64,000 nt of DNA from Noviherbaspirillum saxi (GTDB taxonomy: Bacteria > Pseudomonadota > Gammaproteobacteria > Burkholderiales > Burkholderiaceae_D). The first letter of the stretch is position 1. The number at the start of each line of letters is the position of its first letter. This document shows, in pieces, positions 49,613-57,141 of this stretch. A program made the position numbers and the translations under genes. Under the pieces are notes generated by a model. It had not been told where the DNA came from. It did not search any database and was given only the letters and a program-made list of their open reading frames with translations. Where the stretch lies: contig NZ_QYUO01000002.1 in NCBI RefSeq assembly GCF_003591035.1, positions 1,116,001 to 1,180,000 on the forward strand, in the 5' to 3' direction.

Positions 49613-50179
49613 TTGATACATCGGTTACAGACCATCATGCTGCTATTTGCGGTATCCATTTTTTCGGCGGGCTGTTCCATGATGGCGCCTCAATATACGG
49701 CGTCGCTCGATAACGTACAGAATTTGAGGGATGCGGGCGCGTATGCGGCAAAAGTAGGTGTGTTTGAATCAAACGCGGATAAAGATAACGCCAACCCGAT
49801 TTCTCTCAGGGGCTCGTCGCTTGCATCGCCCTATCAGAATTCATACGGGAACTACGTGGCTGAAGCGATCAAGCAGGAGCTCTCGTTGGCCGAAAAGTTG
49901 TCACCAAATTCCGGTGTCGAGATTTCCGGGGCCGTACTGAAAAACGACATCAACATTCCCGCCGCGGGAATGGGCACTGCCTCTATCGAAGCACGCTTTA
50001 TCGTCAAGACAGGCGGTGTGCTGCGGTACGAACAGATCAAGTCGGTCCGCCATGAATTCCCGTCCGCATTTGCCGGAGCGGTCGCAATTCCTCGGGCAGC
50101 GCAGGAATACCCTATCGCAGTACAAAAATTGCTCGGCCTGCTTTACTCGGACCGGGCTTTCATCAACTCAATCAAGTAA
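49613..50179 (+). CDS. Predicted lipoprotein of unknown function
   Basis: A 188-residue product with a lipoprotein signal: hydrophobic segment and lipobox FSAGC, lipidated at Cys21. The start is TTG at 49613, 5 nt after AGGAGA; the next ATG (49637) would leave only a short signal. The mature part has an alpha/beta look, with YGNYVAEAIKQELSLAEKL as a helix and VEISGAVLKNDINIP and ASIEARFIVKTGGVLRYEQ as strands. This pattern resembles periplasmic lipoproteins such as the YajG or LptE-like groups but without a decisive motif. The next gene, 33 bp on, is also a lipoprotein, so they probably act together. Confidence 0.7.
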   Translation: MIHRLQTIMLLFAVSIFSAGCSMMAPQYTASLDNVQNLRDAGAYAAKVGVFESNADKDNANPISLRGSSLASPYQNSYGNYVAEAIKQELSLAEKLSPNSGVEISGAVLKNDINIPAAGMGTASIEARFIVKTGGVLRYEQIKSVRHEFPSAFAGAVAIPRAAQEYPIAVQKLLGLLYSDRAFINSIK

Positions 50180-50212
50180 CGCCTCTCATTTTTTCACTAT
50201 TCAGGATCGACC

Positions 50213-50803
50213 ATGCAAATTACGAAGTATATTGTCTCCGTATTGACCGCAATCGCCATTACCGGGTGCGCCCATCCAATCGCTATTGGCCCGGACATCG
50301 CAAAAATCGAGCGCGATGGCGCAAAGGCACCTGTCGTCAAGAACGTCGCTTATTACATTAGTGAAGACGTTCGCACCAAGGAAGTGACGACTCCTGGTGG
50401 CGGCGGTGATAAGGTAAGTTATCAACCGTACCGCGATATGGAAACGGCTTTCTACAAAATGCTGACCAATGTATTTGGCAGTGTCACCAAATTAAAGACG
50501 GCCAAAGATGCCGAGGCAATTAGCCGCAACAACGTAAGCTATATCATTACGCCGGAAATTGTGACGAACTCGTCATCGCCGAGCCCATTTACCTGGCCAC
50601 CCACGAAATTTAATGTCGACCTTACATGTCAGATCACTGATGCTCTCGGCAATCCGGTGCTTACCAAGAGTGTTTCTGGTGAAGGTAACGCCGAATTCAG
50701 TGAATTCAAATCCGACTTTTCCCTGAGCGGGAAACGTGCATCGCAGGACGCGTTATTGAAAATGCAGCGTGTGCTGCTCGAGGCAGCTGAACTGCGCAAA
50801 TAA
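50213..50803 (+). CDS. Predicted lipoprotein of unknown function
   Basis: A 196-residue lipoprotein with lipobox AITGC (Cys19) after a hydrophobic signal. The mature chain contains KNVAYYISEDVRTKEVTTPGGGGDKVSYQPYRDME, then YIITPEIVTNSSSPSPFTWPPTKFNVDLTCQITDALGNPV, reminiscent of outer-membrane assembly or efflux lipoproteins with a TolB-N-like fold. No named family could be recognised. It follows the preceding lipoprotein gene by 33 bp and precedes a strong hairpin, thus ends this two-gene unit. Confidence 0.7.
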   Translation: MQITKYIVSVLTAIAITGCAHPIAIGPDIAKIERDGAKAPVVKNVAYYISEDVRTKEVTTPGGGGDKVSYQPYRDMETAFYKMLTNVFGSVTKLKTAKDAEAISRNNVSYIITPEIVTNSSSPSPFTWPPTKFNVDLTCQITDALGNPVLTKSVSGEGNAEFSEFKSDFSLSGKRASQDALLKMQRVLLEAAELRK

Positions 50804-50971
50804 CGCTCCCTATACGCAAATGCCCATGTCTTTGGCAGTTGTTGCGAACTTCGCACTTTGAGACTTGGGTTATTTCGTCCCGGTGTGTAACACCAATCCT
50901 AACCCCTAACGTGACATGACATCGCGTCTTTTTCCGGGGGCGCCGAGCCGCTTGCCTGCGTTGCATTCGTC

Positions 50972-50992
50972 GTCAATAGCACCGCTATTGAC
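50972..50992. terminator. Perfect hairpin, possible dispersed repeat
   Basis: GTCAATAGC and GCTATTGAC (50972-50980, 50984-50992) form a perfect 9-bp stem around ACC, between the convergent lipoprotein and sigma-factor genes. The flanks (GCCTGCGTTGC to the left; TCCTGCGCCTTGCC to the right) look like the GC-rich shoulders of small dispersed palindromic repeats. It may serve as a two-way terminator although T-runs are lacking. Confidence 0.5.
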
Positions 50993-51049
50993 TCCTCCTG
51001 CGCCTTGCCAGACGAAAAAATCCATCGATTTCATTTGTTACGTTATGGA

Positions 51050-52324
51050 TCAGGATTGGTATAACCTGGCCGCACGTTCCAGCAAAAGGTCGCGCTCCTG
51101 CGTATTCTTCGCCAGACCGGCAGCTCGTTCAAATTCCTGGCGCGCTTCGGCATTACGTCCCAGTTTGGCAAGCAGGTCACCGCGCACGCTGGGCAACCAC
51201 TGATAATCCCGCAAGGCGCGGTCCTTGGCCAGCGCGTCGACAATTTCCAGTCCGGCGGCAGGTCCCATGGCCATGCTCACGGCAACCGCACGGTTCAATT
51301 CGATGACGGGCGAGGGCGACACTTGCCCAAGCGTGGCATACAACGCGGCAATACGGGCCCAATCCGTTTCGCCGGCGGCCTGGGCGCGAGCATGGCAGGC
51401 TGCGATCGCCGCCTGCAACGCATAAGGACCGAAGGCACCGTCGAGTGCTTCAGCACGCTGCAATGCAAGCAGTCCACGCCGGATCAGCAGGTGGTCCCAG
51501 CGGGAACGGTCCTGGTCCAGCAGCAGCACCGGGCGGCCTGCAGCATCCAGCCTTGCCTTGGCGCGCGATGCCTGCAACTCCATCAAGCCGACCAGGCCGT
51601 GCACCTCGGACTCCTTCGGTGCCAACTCGGCCAGCATGCGGCCCAGACGCAGCGCTTCATCGATCAATGACGGCCGCATCCAGTCATCGCCGGCCGTCGC
51701 CGTGTAGCCCTCATTGAAAATCAGGTACACCACCTCAAGCACTGCCGACAGGCGCTCAGTCAGCAATTCGCCGTGCGGCACTTCGAACGGAACCCGTGCT
51801 TCGTTCAGCGTCCGCTTGGCGCGCACGATACGCTGGGCAATCGTCGGCTCGCTCGAAAGAAAAGCCCGGGCAATTTCATGCGTGGTCAGGCCAGCCAGCA
51901 GTTTCAGGGTCAAGGCCACCCGCGCCTCGGCCGAAAGGACCGGATGGCAAGCGGTGAAGATCAGCCGCAGCAGATCGTCGCCTATCTTGTCCTCCCGGGC
52001 GGCATCGAGCGCATCGACAAAATCCGGCACGATCAGGGCTTCCTGCGCTTCCAGATCCAGTCCTATCTGTTCCAGTTTTTCCTGCAACAGCTTGTCGCGT
52101 CGGAGGCGGTCAAGCGCCCGATTCTTCGCGGTTGCCATCAGCCATGCTCCCGGGTTGTCCGGAACACCGTCGAGCGGCCAGTGTTCCAGCGCGGACACCA
52201 AGGCATCCTGCGCAAGTTCCTCGGCCAGGCCGATATCACGCACCATGCGTGCGACGCCGGCCACGATCTTGGCCGACTCGATGCGCCATACGGCCGAGAT
52301 CGCCTGGTGGGTGGCCGAGTGCAT
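51050..52324 (-). CDS. ECF42-type RNA polymerase sigma factor
   Basis: A 424-residue extracytoplasmic-function sigma factor. The N-terminal sigma-2 region (VARMVRDIGLAEELAQDALVSALEHWPLDGVPDNPGAWLMATAKNRALDRLR) and sigma-4 region (LTLKLLAGLTTHEIARAFLSSEPTIAQRIVRAKRTL) are joined by a short linker. A C-terminal extension of about 200 residues with TPR-like helices (LLDQDRSRWDHLLIRRGLLALQRAEAL; ARAQAAGETDWARIAALYATLGQ) is typical of group ECF42. This group has no anti-sigma factor; the extension controls activity, and neighbours encode YCII/DGPF proteins, as here. Its ATG overlaps the VOC gene stop by one base, so it is the last gene of a unit starting at the YCII gene. Confidence 0.92.
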   Translation of the reverse strand: MHSATHQAISAVWRIESAKIVAGVARMVRDIGLAEELAQDALVSALEHWPLDGVPDNPGAWLMATAKNRALDRLRRDKLLQEKLEQIGLDLEAQEALIVPDFVDALDAAREDKIGDDLLRLIFTACHPVLSAEARVALTLKLLAGLTTHEIARAFLSSEPTIAQRIVRAKRTLNEARVPFEVPHGELLTERLSAVLEVVYLIFNEGYTATAGDDWMRPSLIDEALRLGRMLAELAPKESEVHGLVGLMELQASRAKARLDAAGRPVLLLDQDRSRWDHLLIRRGLLALQRAEALDGAFGPYALQAAIAACHARAQAAGETDWARIAALYATLGQVSPSPVIELNRAVAVSMAMGPAAGLEIVDALAKDRALRDYQWLPSVRGDLLAKLGRNAEARQEFERAAGLAKNTQERDLLLERAARLYQS

Positions 52325-52731
52325 CAGCTGTTTCCGGCGGCGGCTTCAGTCATATAGACCAGTTCCCATATATGGCCATCCAGGTCTTCAAAGCCATGTG
52401 CGTACATGAAGCCGTGATCCTGTGGCGCGTTCGGTGCCTTGCCGCCAGCCGCCAATGCCTTGGCCACCAGTTCGTCGACCTCGGCGCGGCTGTCGCATGA
52501 CAGACAGGTCAGGACTTCGGTCACTTTCGTAGAGTCCGCGACCGGCTTCTTGGTAAAGGTCTGAAAATAACTTTCGACCAGCAGCATGACGTAGATATGG
52601 TCGGATACGACCATGCATGCACCTTGTTCATTGCTGAACTGGGCGTTGAAGCTATAGCCCAGGCTGGAAAAGAACTCCCTGGAACGCTCCAGGTTCTTGA
52701 CGGGCAGATTGACATAGATTTGCTTGTTCAT
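52324..52731 (-). CDS. VOC-family (glyoxalase-like) protein
   Basis: A 135-residue vicinal-oxygen-chelate fold protein starting MNKQIYVNLPVKNLERSREFFSSLGYSFN, with the paired strand pattern and HGFEDLDGHIWELVYM at the C-terminus, where a His and Glu would bind metal. Such proteins include glyoxalases, dioxygenases and resistance proteins; this short, single-module form is usually uncharacterised. Its partner genes (YCII, SRPBCC, sigma) are co-transcribed. One base overlaps the sigma-factor start. Confidence 0.88.
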   Translation of the reverse strand: MNKQIYVNLPVKNLERSREFFSSLGYSFNAQFSNEQGACMVVSDHIYVMLLVESYFQTFTKKPVADSTKVTEVLTCLSCDSRAEVDELVAKALAAGGKAPNAPQDHGFMYAHGFEDLDGHIWELVYMTEAAAGNS

Positions 52732-52809
52732 GATTTTCCTCGTGGTGTTATCTGATGAATTGTCTGATTGATTTCAGTCGTATGCTGCACGATTGCCGCT
52801 GCGGCCGGT

Positions 52810-53349
52810 TCAGGTGCGTTCGGCCATGGCTTTGAGATTGCCAAGACCGGTCTCGAAATCGCGTCCTATCATGCTGTCCATGTTCATGAACAGACCGACC
52901 ACTCGGGCGATCAGCGGGCTGGGGCCATGCATGGACCACGTCACCCTTGTTCCATCTTCCTGCGGCGCCAGGCGGAATTCCACGATATTGTGGCCTTCGA
53001 ACGGCTCTATCATGTCGAGCTTCATGGTCAGCTTGTCCGCGGCGGACGCGTCGACGATTTCTATGCTGCCCTTGCCGACGTCCTTGTTACCTTCGAAATG
53101 GTAAGCCGCGCCCGCGCCGCTGGCCGGTCCACGATATTCACCTTTCATGGACGGATCTTTCTTGGCGTATGGGCTCCAGCTGTTGAACCGGCGCAGGTCG
53201 GTCAGCAAGGGAAGAATGCGTTCGGCGGGAGCGTGGATACTGGTAGAACGTTCGACGCGGAAGATATCGGGACGGGTCGCGGCGGCGATCAGCACGACCG
53301 TCACACCGGCAACGACTGCGATGGCACTTAGGGCAATGAGTTTGATCAT
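52810..53349 (-). CDS. Membrane-anchored SRPBCC-family protein
   Basis: A 179-residue START-like/SRPBCC protein (polyketide cyclase/dehydrase type) with an N-terminal transmembrane helix (KLIALSAIAVVAGVTVVLIAA) and then VERSTSIHAPAERILPLLTDLRRFNSWSPYAKKDP, the common opening of the ligand-cavity fold; WSMHGPSPLIARVVGLFMNMDSMIGRDFETGLGNLK ends it. It probably binds a hydrophobic ligand at the membrane. Start ATG 53349 follows a short gap behind the YCII gene, within the ECF42 operon. A longer frame up to 53496 overlaps the YCII gene and is rejected. Confidence 0.86.
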   Translation of the reverse strand: MIKLIALSAIAVVAGVTVVLIAAATRPDIFRVERSTSIHAPAERILPLLTDLRRFNSWSPYAKKDPSMKGEYRGPASGAGAAYHFEGNKDVGKGSIEIVDASAADKLTMKLDMIEPFEGHNIVEFRLAPQEDGTRVTWSMHGPSPLIARVVGLFMNMDSMIGRDFETGLGNLKAMAERT

Positions 53350-53374
53350 GGTTTTCTCCTGATATGCGGCTGCA

Positions 53375-53797
53375 TTACCGGCCAGGCTGTTCGCCGATGC
53401 CAATGGCGCGGAACTGCTCGATGGCTTCGCCTTGCGTAAAGTCTTCCAGCTCGAACATCTGCCTGACCTCGATTTCGGCATCGACATCGCCGCCATGCGG
53501 TGCGGGGAAACGACGCGTCCATTCCAGCGCTTCGTCGCGTGAGCGCACCTGGATAATCGTATAACCGGCGATCAACTCCTTGGTTTCTGCAAATGGGCCG
53601 TCGATCACGGTGCGCCGGCCTGCCGAATAACGGATGCGCCAGCCTTTGGAGCTCGGTTGCAATCCGGATCCATCCAGCAGCACGCCTGCCTTCGCCAGTT
53701 GCTCGTGATAGTCGGCCATCGCGGCCAGCATTTTTTCTTCCGGCATTTCGCCGGCTTCGGACTGTTTCGATGCCTTGACGATAATCATGAAACGCAT
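53375..53797 (-). CDS. YCII/DGPF-domain protein
   Basis: A 140-residue YCII-related protein with the group motif DGPFAETKE and the neighbouring GYTIIQVRSRDEALEWTRRFPAPHGGDVDAEIEVRQM. YCII/DGPF proteins are regular partners of ECF42 sigma factors, with unclear enzymatic role (a His-Asp pair suggests hydrolase activity in the family). ATG 53797 has AAGGAG 8 nt upstream; an in-frame upstream ATG (53866) in the leader would give a basic extension and is less likely. First gene of the sigma-factor operon, directly behind a nested hairpin leader and the candidate ECF promoter. Confidence 0.9.
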   Translation of the reverse strand: MRFMIIVKASKQSEAGEMPEEKMLAAMADYHEQLAKAGVLLDGSGLQPSSKGWRIRYSAGRRTVIDGPFAETKELIAGYTIIQVRSRDEALEWTRRFPAPHGGDVDAEIEVRQMFELEDFTQGEAIEQFRAIGIGEQPGR

Positions 53798-53820
53798 GTT
53801 CGTTCTCCTTGCGAGTAGAG

Positions 53821-53868
53821 TGAAAACCGCGCTTGCAAGGCGACATGCCTTGCCTTTCCGGGTTTTCA
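53821..53868 (-). promoter_or_regulatory. Nested hairpin in the YCII mRNA leader
   Basis: Outer arms TGAAAACC (53821-53828) and GGTTTTCA (53861-53868) enclose an inner perfect stem GCAAGGC / GCCTTGC (53835-53841, 53847-53853) with loop GACAT. If transcription starts some 7-8 nt after the -10 at 53876, the RNA would begin almost exactly with the outer arm. This makes a structured 5' leader of the whole sigma-factor operon, possibly affecting mRNA stability or translation. Confidence 0.6.
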
Positions 53869-53875
53869 TACACAC

Positions 53876-53902
53876 GACGAACAAACCGATCCGAAATCGA
53901 CA
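53876..53902 (-). promoter_or_regulatory. Candidate ECF42 autoregulated promoter
   Basis: On the minus strand TGTCGA (53902-53897), a 17-nt spacer, then CGTC (53879-53876). This is the shape expected for ECF-type promoters and agrees with the TGTCGA / CGT-type motif I recall for group ECF42. It lies about 80 bp upstream of the first gene of the YCII-SRPBCC-VOC-sigma unit, so the sigma factor would activate its own operon. No such element was found before the second YCII gene. Confidence 0.65.
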
Positions 53903-53929
53903 AGCGGACGAAAAAAATTTAAAAAATTT

Positions 53930-54286
53930 TTAAGTCTCGTAACAAGGAGCTAGACTGCGCACTTCCACCGTGCACCATTCCGCCGCCGGGCATTGAGCGG
54001 CCAGTGCCACGGCTTCTTCCCGTGTCTTGCAGTCGACGAGGAAAAACCCGCCCACCATTTCCTTCGCCTCCGCAAACGGGCCGTCGAGCACCGACGAACG
54101 GCCGGCCCGGACTTGGACCCGGGATGCGTTGGCATGTGAACTCAGGGATTGCGCCCCAAGGAGCAGACCTTTGGCCTGCAGGTCGTTCGCAAAGCCCAAC
54201 ATGCGGTCGTACACCGCGCGGCCCTCGGTTTCGGTACGGCTGGCCCGCTGGCCGTTCGGTTCGAGAATAAGCAGCAGATAAGTCAT
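53930..54286 (-). CDS. YCII/DGPF-domain protein
   Basis: A 118-residue YCII-family protein, second copy in the locus, with DGPFAEAKE and VGGFFLVDCKTREEAVALAAQCPAAEWCTVEVRSL. It begins MTYLLLILEPNGQRASRTETEGRAVYDRMLGF, normal for the family. It is clearly diverged from the neighbouring copy, so it is an old duplication or separate recruitment. The 3' end is followed by an A/T tract (53911-53931: AAAAAAATTT, AAAAAATTTT) that may terminate it before the ECF promoter of the next unit. ATG 54286 is chosen at the conserved start. Confidence 0.9.
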   Translation of the reverse strand: MTYLLLILEPNGQRASRTETEGRAVYDRMLGFANDLQAKGLLLGAQSLSSHANASRVQVRAGRSSVLDGPFAEAKEMVGGFFLVDCKTREEAVALAAQCPAAEWCTVEVRSLAPCYET

Positions 54287-55056
54287 GGCATTTCCCAATT
54301 CGTTATTGTTTGAATATCGGATATTACACAACTCTCCGGGGCGTCAGATTATTGAGTTATAGCGAAAACAGAAACGCATGTGGCGGGGGAGGCTGCTATG
54401 AACAAGCAACAGAAAACTTGCAGGATGAATGAAGCATGGCAGGAAAGTGCCAAACCGGGTCTCGCCTGCGTCGTGGCAGGCAGGGGGGCGCAGGCTTCGT
54501 GCAAACCTTGCCTGCAGCAGCAGTCTCAGAGCCGCCTGCAAACCCCAGCCGGAGAGAAGGGCCTCGTGGGTCGCTTGGCTGTCCGACAGCGCCCGAGCAA
54601 ATACGATGCGCTGTCATGGAGAAGTCATTTTGCTTCAGGTTGCTGCGTACTTTGCAAACAGCAGGGCAAGAGTGGACACGGCAACCGCAGCAGCAGTGGC
54701 ACGAAACATGATGTCGGCGAGGTCTCGAAGTAGCATGGCGATGAAAGAAAAGTGAGGTTGCAGACATCAAGATAGCACTGCAATTTCCCGACGTAAATGT
54801 CGCAAATGCACTTGTGTGCCACTCGCAACATTTTCTTTGCGAAATATCAGCTGCTGCTTAATGAAATGGCACTGAGGAAGCGGCAATGAGGAAGCAACCA
54901 TGAGCATCTCACCAACGGCCAATCCAAGAGATATGGTCAAGAAAGCGATCCAGACTTGGCGTGCCTACGCTACGTCCGGCCGGGCCAGCGTCTTCCACAT
55001 CGTCGTTTCTCCCAGCAACCGGTGGCGCGAACGCACGCGCGTCACGCACGACTTGC
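54287..55056. other. Long gap without supported genes
   Basis: About 770 bp between the second YCII gene and the LysR gene. It has overlapping open frames on both strands (for example 54380-54733 plus, 54396-54770 minus, and 54900-55100 plus). All lack recognisable domains, and their compositions look like chance. The left part presumably contains the promoter of the minus-strand YCII gene; no convincing ECF-type element is seen. A 10-mer ATGAGGAAGC is repeated near 54884 and 54892-54901 without further meaning. Confidence 0.45.
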
Positions 55057-55983
55057 TCACGCCAGCGCCCGTTGCCTTAGAGACGTTTGAAAAATGCTGA
55101 TCGCAGGCGTCGGGAAATCATCTTTTCGGGTGATGATCCCGTACGGCTCCAGTTGAAACTTGATCCGAACCGGTAAGATACCGATGAGGCCAGCAGACGC
55201 ATATTGCTTTGCAATAGTGGTTGGCGTAACTGCCACCATATCGGTCTCTTGAAGAAGTGTGGTCGTGGTTAATATCGACGCCGTTTCAATAAGGTTTTGC
55301 GGAGTCATGAGCCCCTCATCGCGAAAGGCGCGCTCCAGGACCTGGCGCATAGGAGAACTGGGCGGCTGCAGGATCCATGGCAAATCTGCAAGATGACGCA
55401 AGGTCAAACGCCGGGAAGCGAGCAAGGGGTGGTTCGTGCTACAGATGACGGACAAGGGTTCATCTTCAAGCACTTCAAAGTTGAACTCGTCGCTCTCGGA
55501 TCCGGCCAGACGTCCAAGGACGATGTCGATTTTCCCTTCCCGAAGCAAGCTTACAAGGATATCGCTGGTCTCAATCTGCACGCGAATCTTCAGGCGCGGG
55601 TATCGGGCTTTTACATCCACGACCGTGTGAGCCAGAAGTCCCGCCGACGGCGCCATAATCGATCCGACGGAGATTTCGCCTTCCCCTCCGCTTGACTGCG
55701 TAATCAGACGCTTGCGCAAATTGTCGAGATTGGTGAGCGTTGAAATTGCATATTCAATAACCGACTCGCCATAAGTGGTTGGCACCATCCCGCGCGGACT
55801 TCTCTCAAATAGCGGGACGCCAAGAGTCACTTCCATCTCATGCAGCATTTTTGTCACGGCTGGCTGGGACAGGTGCATCGCCTCCGCCACTTTATGCAAG
55901 GTCTTTAATTGCGCAAGAGACGCAATCAACGCGAGTTGTTTAACCCTTAAACGATTTTCAATGTTCTTTGTAGTGGGAATCAT
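55057..55983 (-). CDS. LysR-family transcriptional regulator
   Basis: A 308-residue LysR-type regulator. The N-terminal winged helix-turn-helix contains LKTLHKVAEAMHLSQPAVTKMLHEMEVTLGVPLFERSPRGMVPTTYG, and the effector domain follows, with IRVQIETSDILVSLLREGKIDIVLGRL and TNHPLLASRRLTLRHLADLPWI. It resembles the GbpR/PcaQ subgroup with an N-terminal extension before the HTH. It is divergent from tctC (112 bp) and so most likely controls the tctCBA transporter in response to the transported acid; the palindromes between the two genes fit this. Confidence 0.93.
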   Translation of the reverse strand: MIPTTKNIENRLRVKQLALIASLAQLKTLHKVAEAMHLSQPAVTKMLHEMEVTLGVPLFERSPRGMVPTTYGESVIEYAISTLTNLDNLRKRLITQSSGGEGEISVGSIMAPSAGLLAHTVVDVKARYPRLKIRVQIETSDILVSLLREGKIDIVLGRLAGSESDEFNFEVLEDEPLSVICSTNHPLLASRRLTLRHLADLPWILQPPSSPMRQVLERAFRDEGLMTPQNLIETASILTTTTLLQETDMVAVTPTTIAKQYASAGLIGILPVRIKFQLEPYGIITRKDDFPTPAISIFQTSLRQRALA

Positions 55984-55999
55984 GGCGTCGTCCTATTCA

Positions 56000-56022
56000 A
56001 TAACCATAGGTTATCACGTGAT
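56000..56022. promoter_or_regulatory. Twin palindromes between lysR and tctC
   Basis: ATAACC-ATA-GGTTAT (56000-56014) is directly joined to the perfect 10-bp palindrome ATCACGTGAT (56013-56022), sharing two bases. They lie 17 bp upstream of the LysR start and about 75 bp before tctC. Adjacent dyads in a divergent promoter region are typical for LysR recognition and activation sites, although they do not show the plain T-N11-A form at the centre. Regulatory role is inferred. Confidence 0.5.
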
Positions 56023-56094
56023 CGGATTTATTGAGTAGACAGTTATTACCGTCAACTTCAGAATCTGTCCCTATTAAAACCACAGGAGACCTCC

Positions 56095-57105
56095 ATGCTT
56101 GCATCCCATTTGAAGTCTATTGTTGCCACCGCCATTGCAGGTATGGCGCTTATTAATAGTGCTGCAATCGCTCAGGACGCCTGGCAACCGACCAAAACGC
56201 TTGAAATCACTGTCGCCGCTGGCCCCGGTGGAGGAACCGACCAGTTGGCGCGCCTGATGCAGGCCGTGATCACAAAGTACAAGATGACCACGGTTCCGGT
56301 TGTAGTCGTCAACAAGGGCGGCGGCAATGGCGCTGAAGGCTTTCTAGACATCAAGTTGGCAAAAGGCGAAGCGCACAAACTCATTGTCGGTACCAACAAT
56401 GCGTACCTGCTTCCGTTGGTCTCCAAGCTTGGCTACAACTGGACTGAACTTACGCCGGTGGCCGCAGTGGCCCAGGACGACTTTATCTTGTGGACTTATG
56501 CAGAGGCACCTTATAAAACCGCGAAGGAATATCTGGACACTGCCAAGAGCGACCCATCGAAATATAGAATGGGTGGCAGCCAGTCCAAGGATGTCGATCA
56601 GACCCTGACATTACTGATCAATAAAGTACACGGGACAAAGTTTGTCTATATCCCGTTCAAAAGCGGCAGCGAGGCTGCGACGCAGCTGGCTGGCAAACAT
56701 ATCAGTTTCAATGTGAATAACCCGAGCGAGAACCTGTCGCAGTGGAAGGCGGGACAGGTAAAGCCATTGTGTGTCTTCAGTAAGTCGCGCATGGCGCTGA
56801 CGACGAAGGTTGCTGGCGATATGGCGTGGTCCGATATTCCAACCTGCAAAGAACAAGGTGTCGCAATCGACGAATACCGCTTTCCGCGAACAGTATTCAT
56901 GCCGGGCGGCGTTACACAGCCGCAAATTCAATTCTATACCGACCTGATGCGTCGGATCACGCAGACGCCAGAGTTCAATGAGTACGTAGAACGCAACGCA
57001 CTTGCAGCGGGTTTCCTCGACAGCACCGCACTGAAAAACTACATCGCCGCAGATGAACAACGTGCGTTAAAGATCTTTGGCGACGCGGGTTGGTTGGTTA
57101 AATAA
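56095..57105 (+). CDS. Tripartite tricarboxylate transporter receptor TctC (Bug)
   Basis: A 336-residue periplasmic substrate-binding protein of the Bug/TctC family, with signal peptide (cleavage after AIAQD region, about residue 25). Family blocks: ITVAAGPGGGTDQLARLMQAVI, the NKGGGNGAEGFLDIK loop and FVYIPFKSGSEAATQLAGKHI. The C-terminal domain ends FGDAGWLVK. It captures an organic acid for TctAB. AGGAGA precedes ATG. It is followed by tctB and tctA; a hairpin lies just after its stop. Confidence 0.93.
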   Translation: MLASHLKSIVATAIAGMALINSAAIAQDAWQPTKTLEITVAAGPGGGTDQLARLMQAVITKYKMTTVPVVVVNKGGGNGAEGFLDIKLAKGEAHKLIVGTNNAYLLPLVSKLGYNWTELTPVAAVAQDDFILWTYAEAPYKTAKEYLDTAKSDPSKYRMGGSQSKDVDQTLTLLINKVHGTKFVYIPFKSGSEAATQLAGKHISFNVNNPSENLSQWKAGQVKPLCVFSKSRMALTTKVAGDMAWSDIPTCKEQGVAIDEYRFPRTVFMPGGVTQPQIQFYTDLMRRITQTPEFNEYVERNALAAGFLDSTALKNYIAADEQRALKIFGDAGWLVK

Positions 57106-57112
57106 AGCGTAA

Positions 57113-57133
57113 GGGGCGCAGTATTTGCGTCCC
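57113..57133 (+). terminator. Intercistronic hairpin tctC/tctB
   Basis: GGGGCGCA (57113-57120) and TGCGTCCC (57126-57133) pair over eight bases, with one G-T, around a 5-nt loop. It sits between the receptor stop and the ribosome binding site (GAGGAGA) of tctB. Such hairpins often cause the binding protein to be more abundant than the membrane part. No T-run. Confidence 0.45.
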
Positions 57134-57141
57134 GAGGAGAC

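Noticed and set aside
54380..54733. 117-residue open frame in the long gap before the LysR gene
   Set aside because: Composition rich in Gln/Ser/Cys, competing frames on both strands, no homologous features known; left as unassigned.
54900..55100. 66-residue open frame overlapping the end of the LysR gene
   Set aside because: Short, overlaps a certain gene by more than 40 bp and has no recognisable domain.
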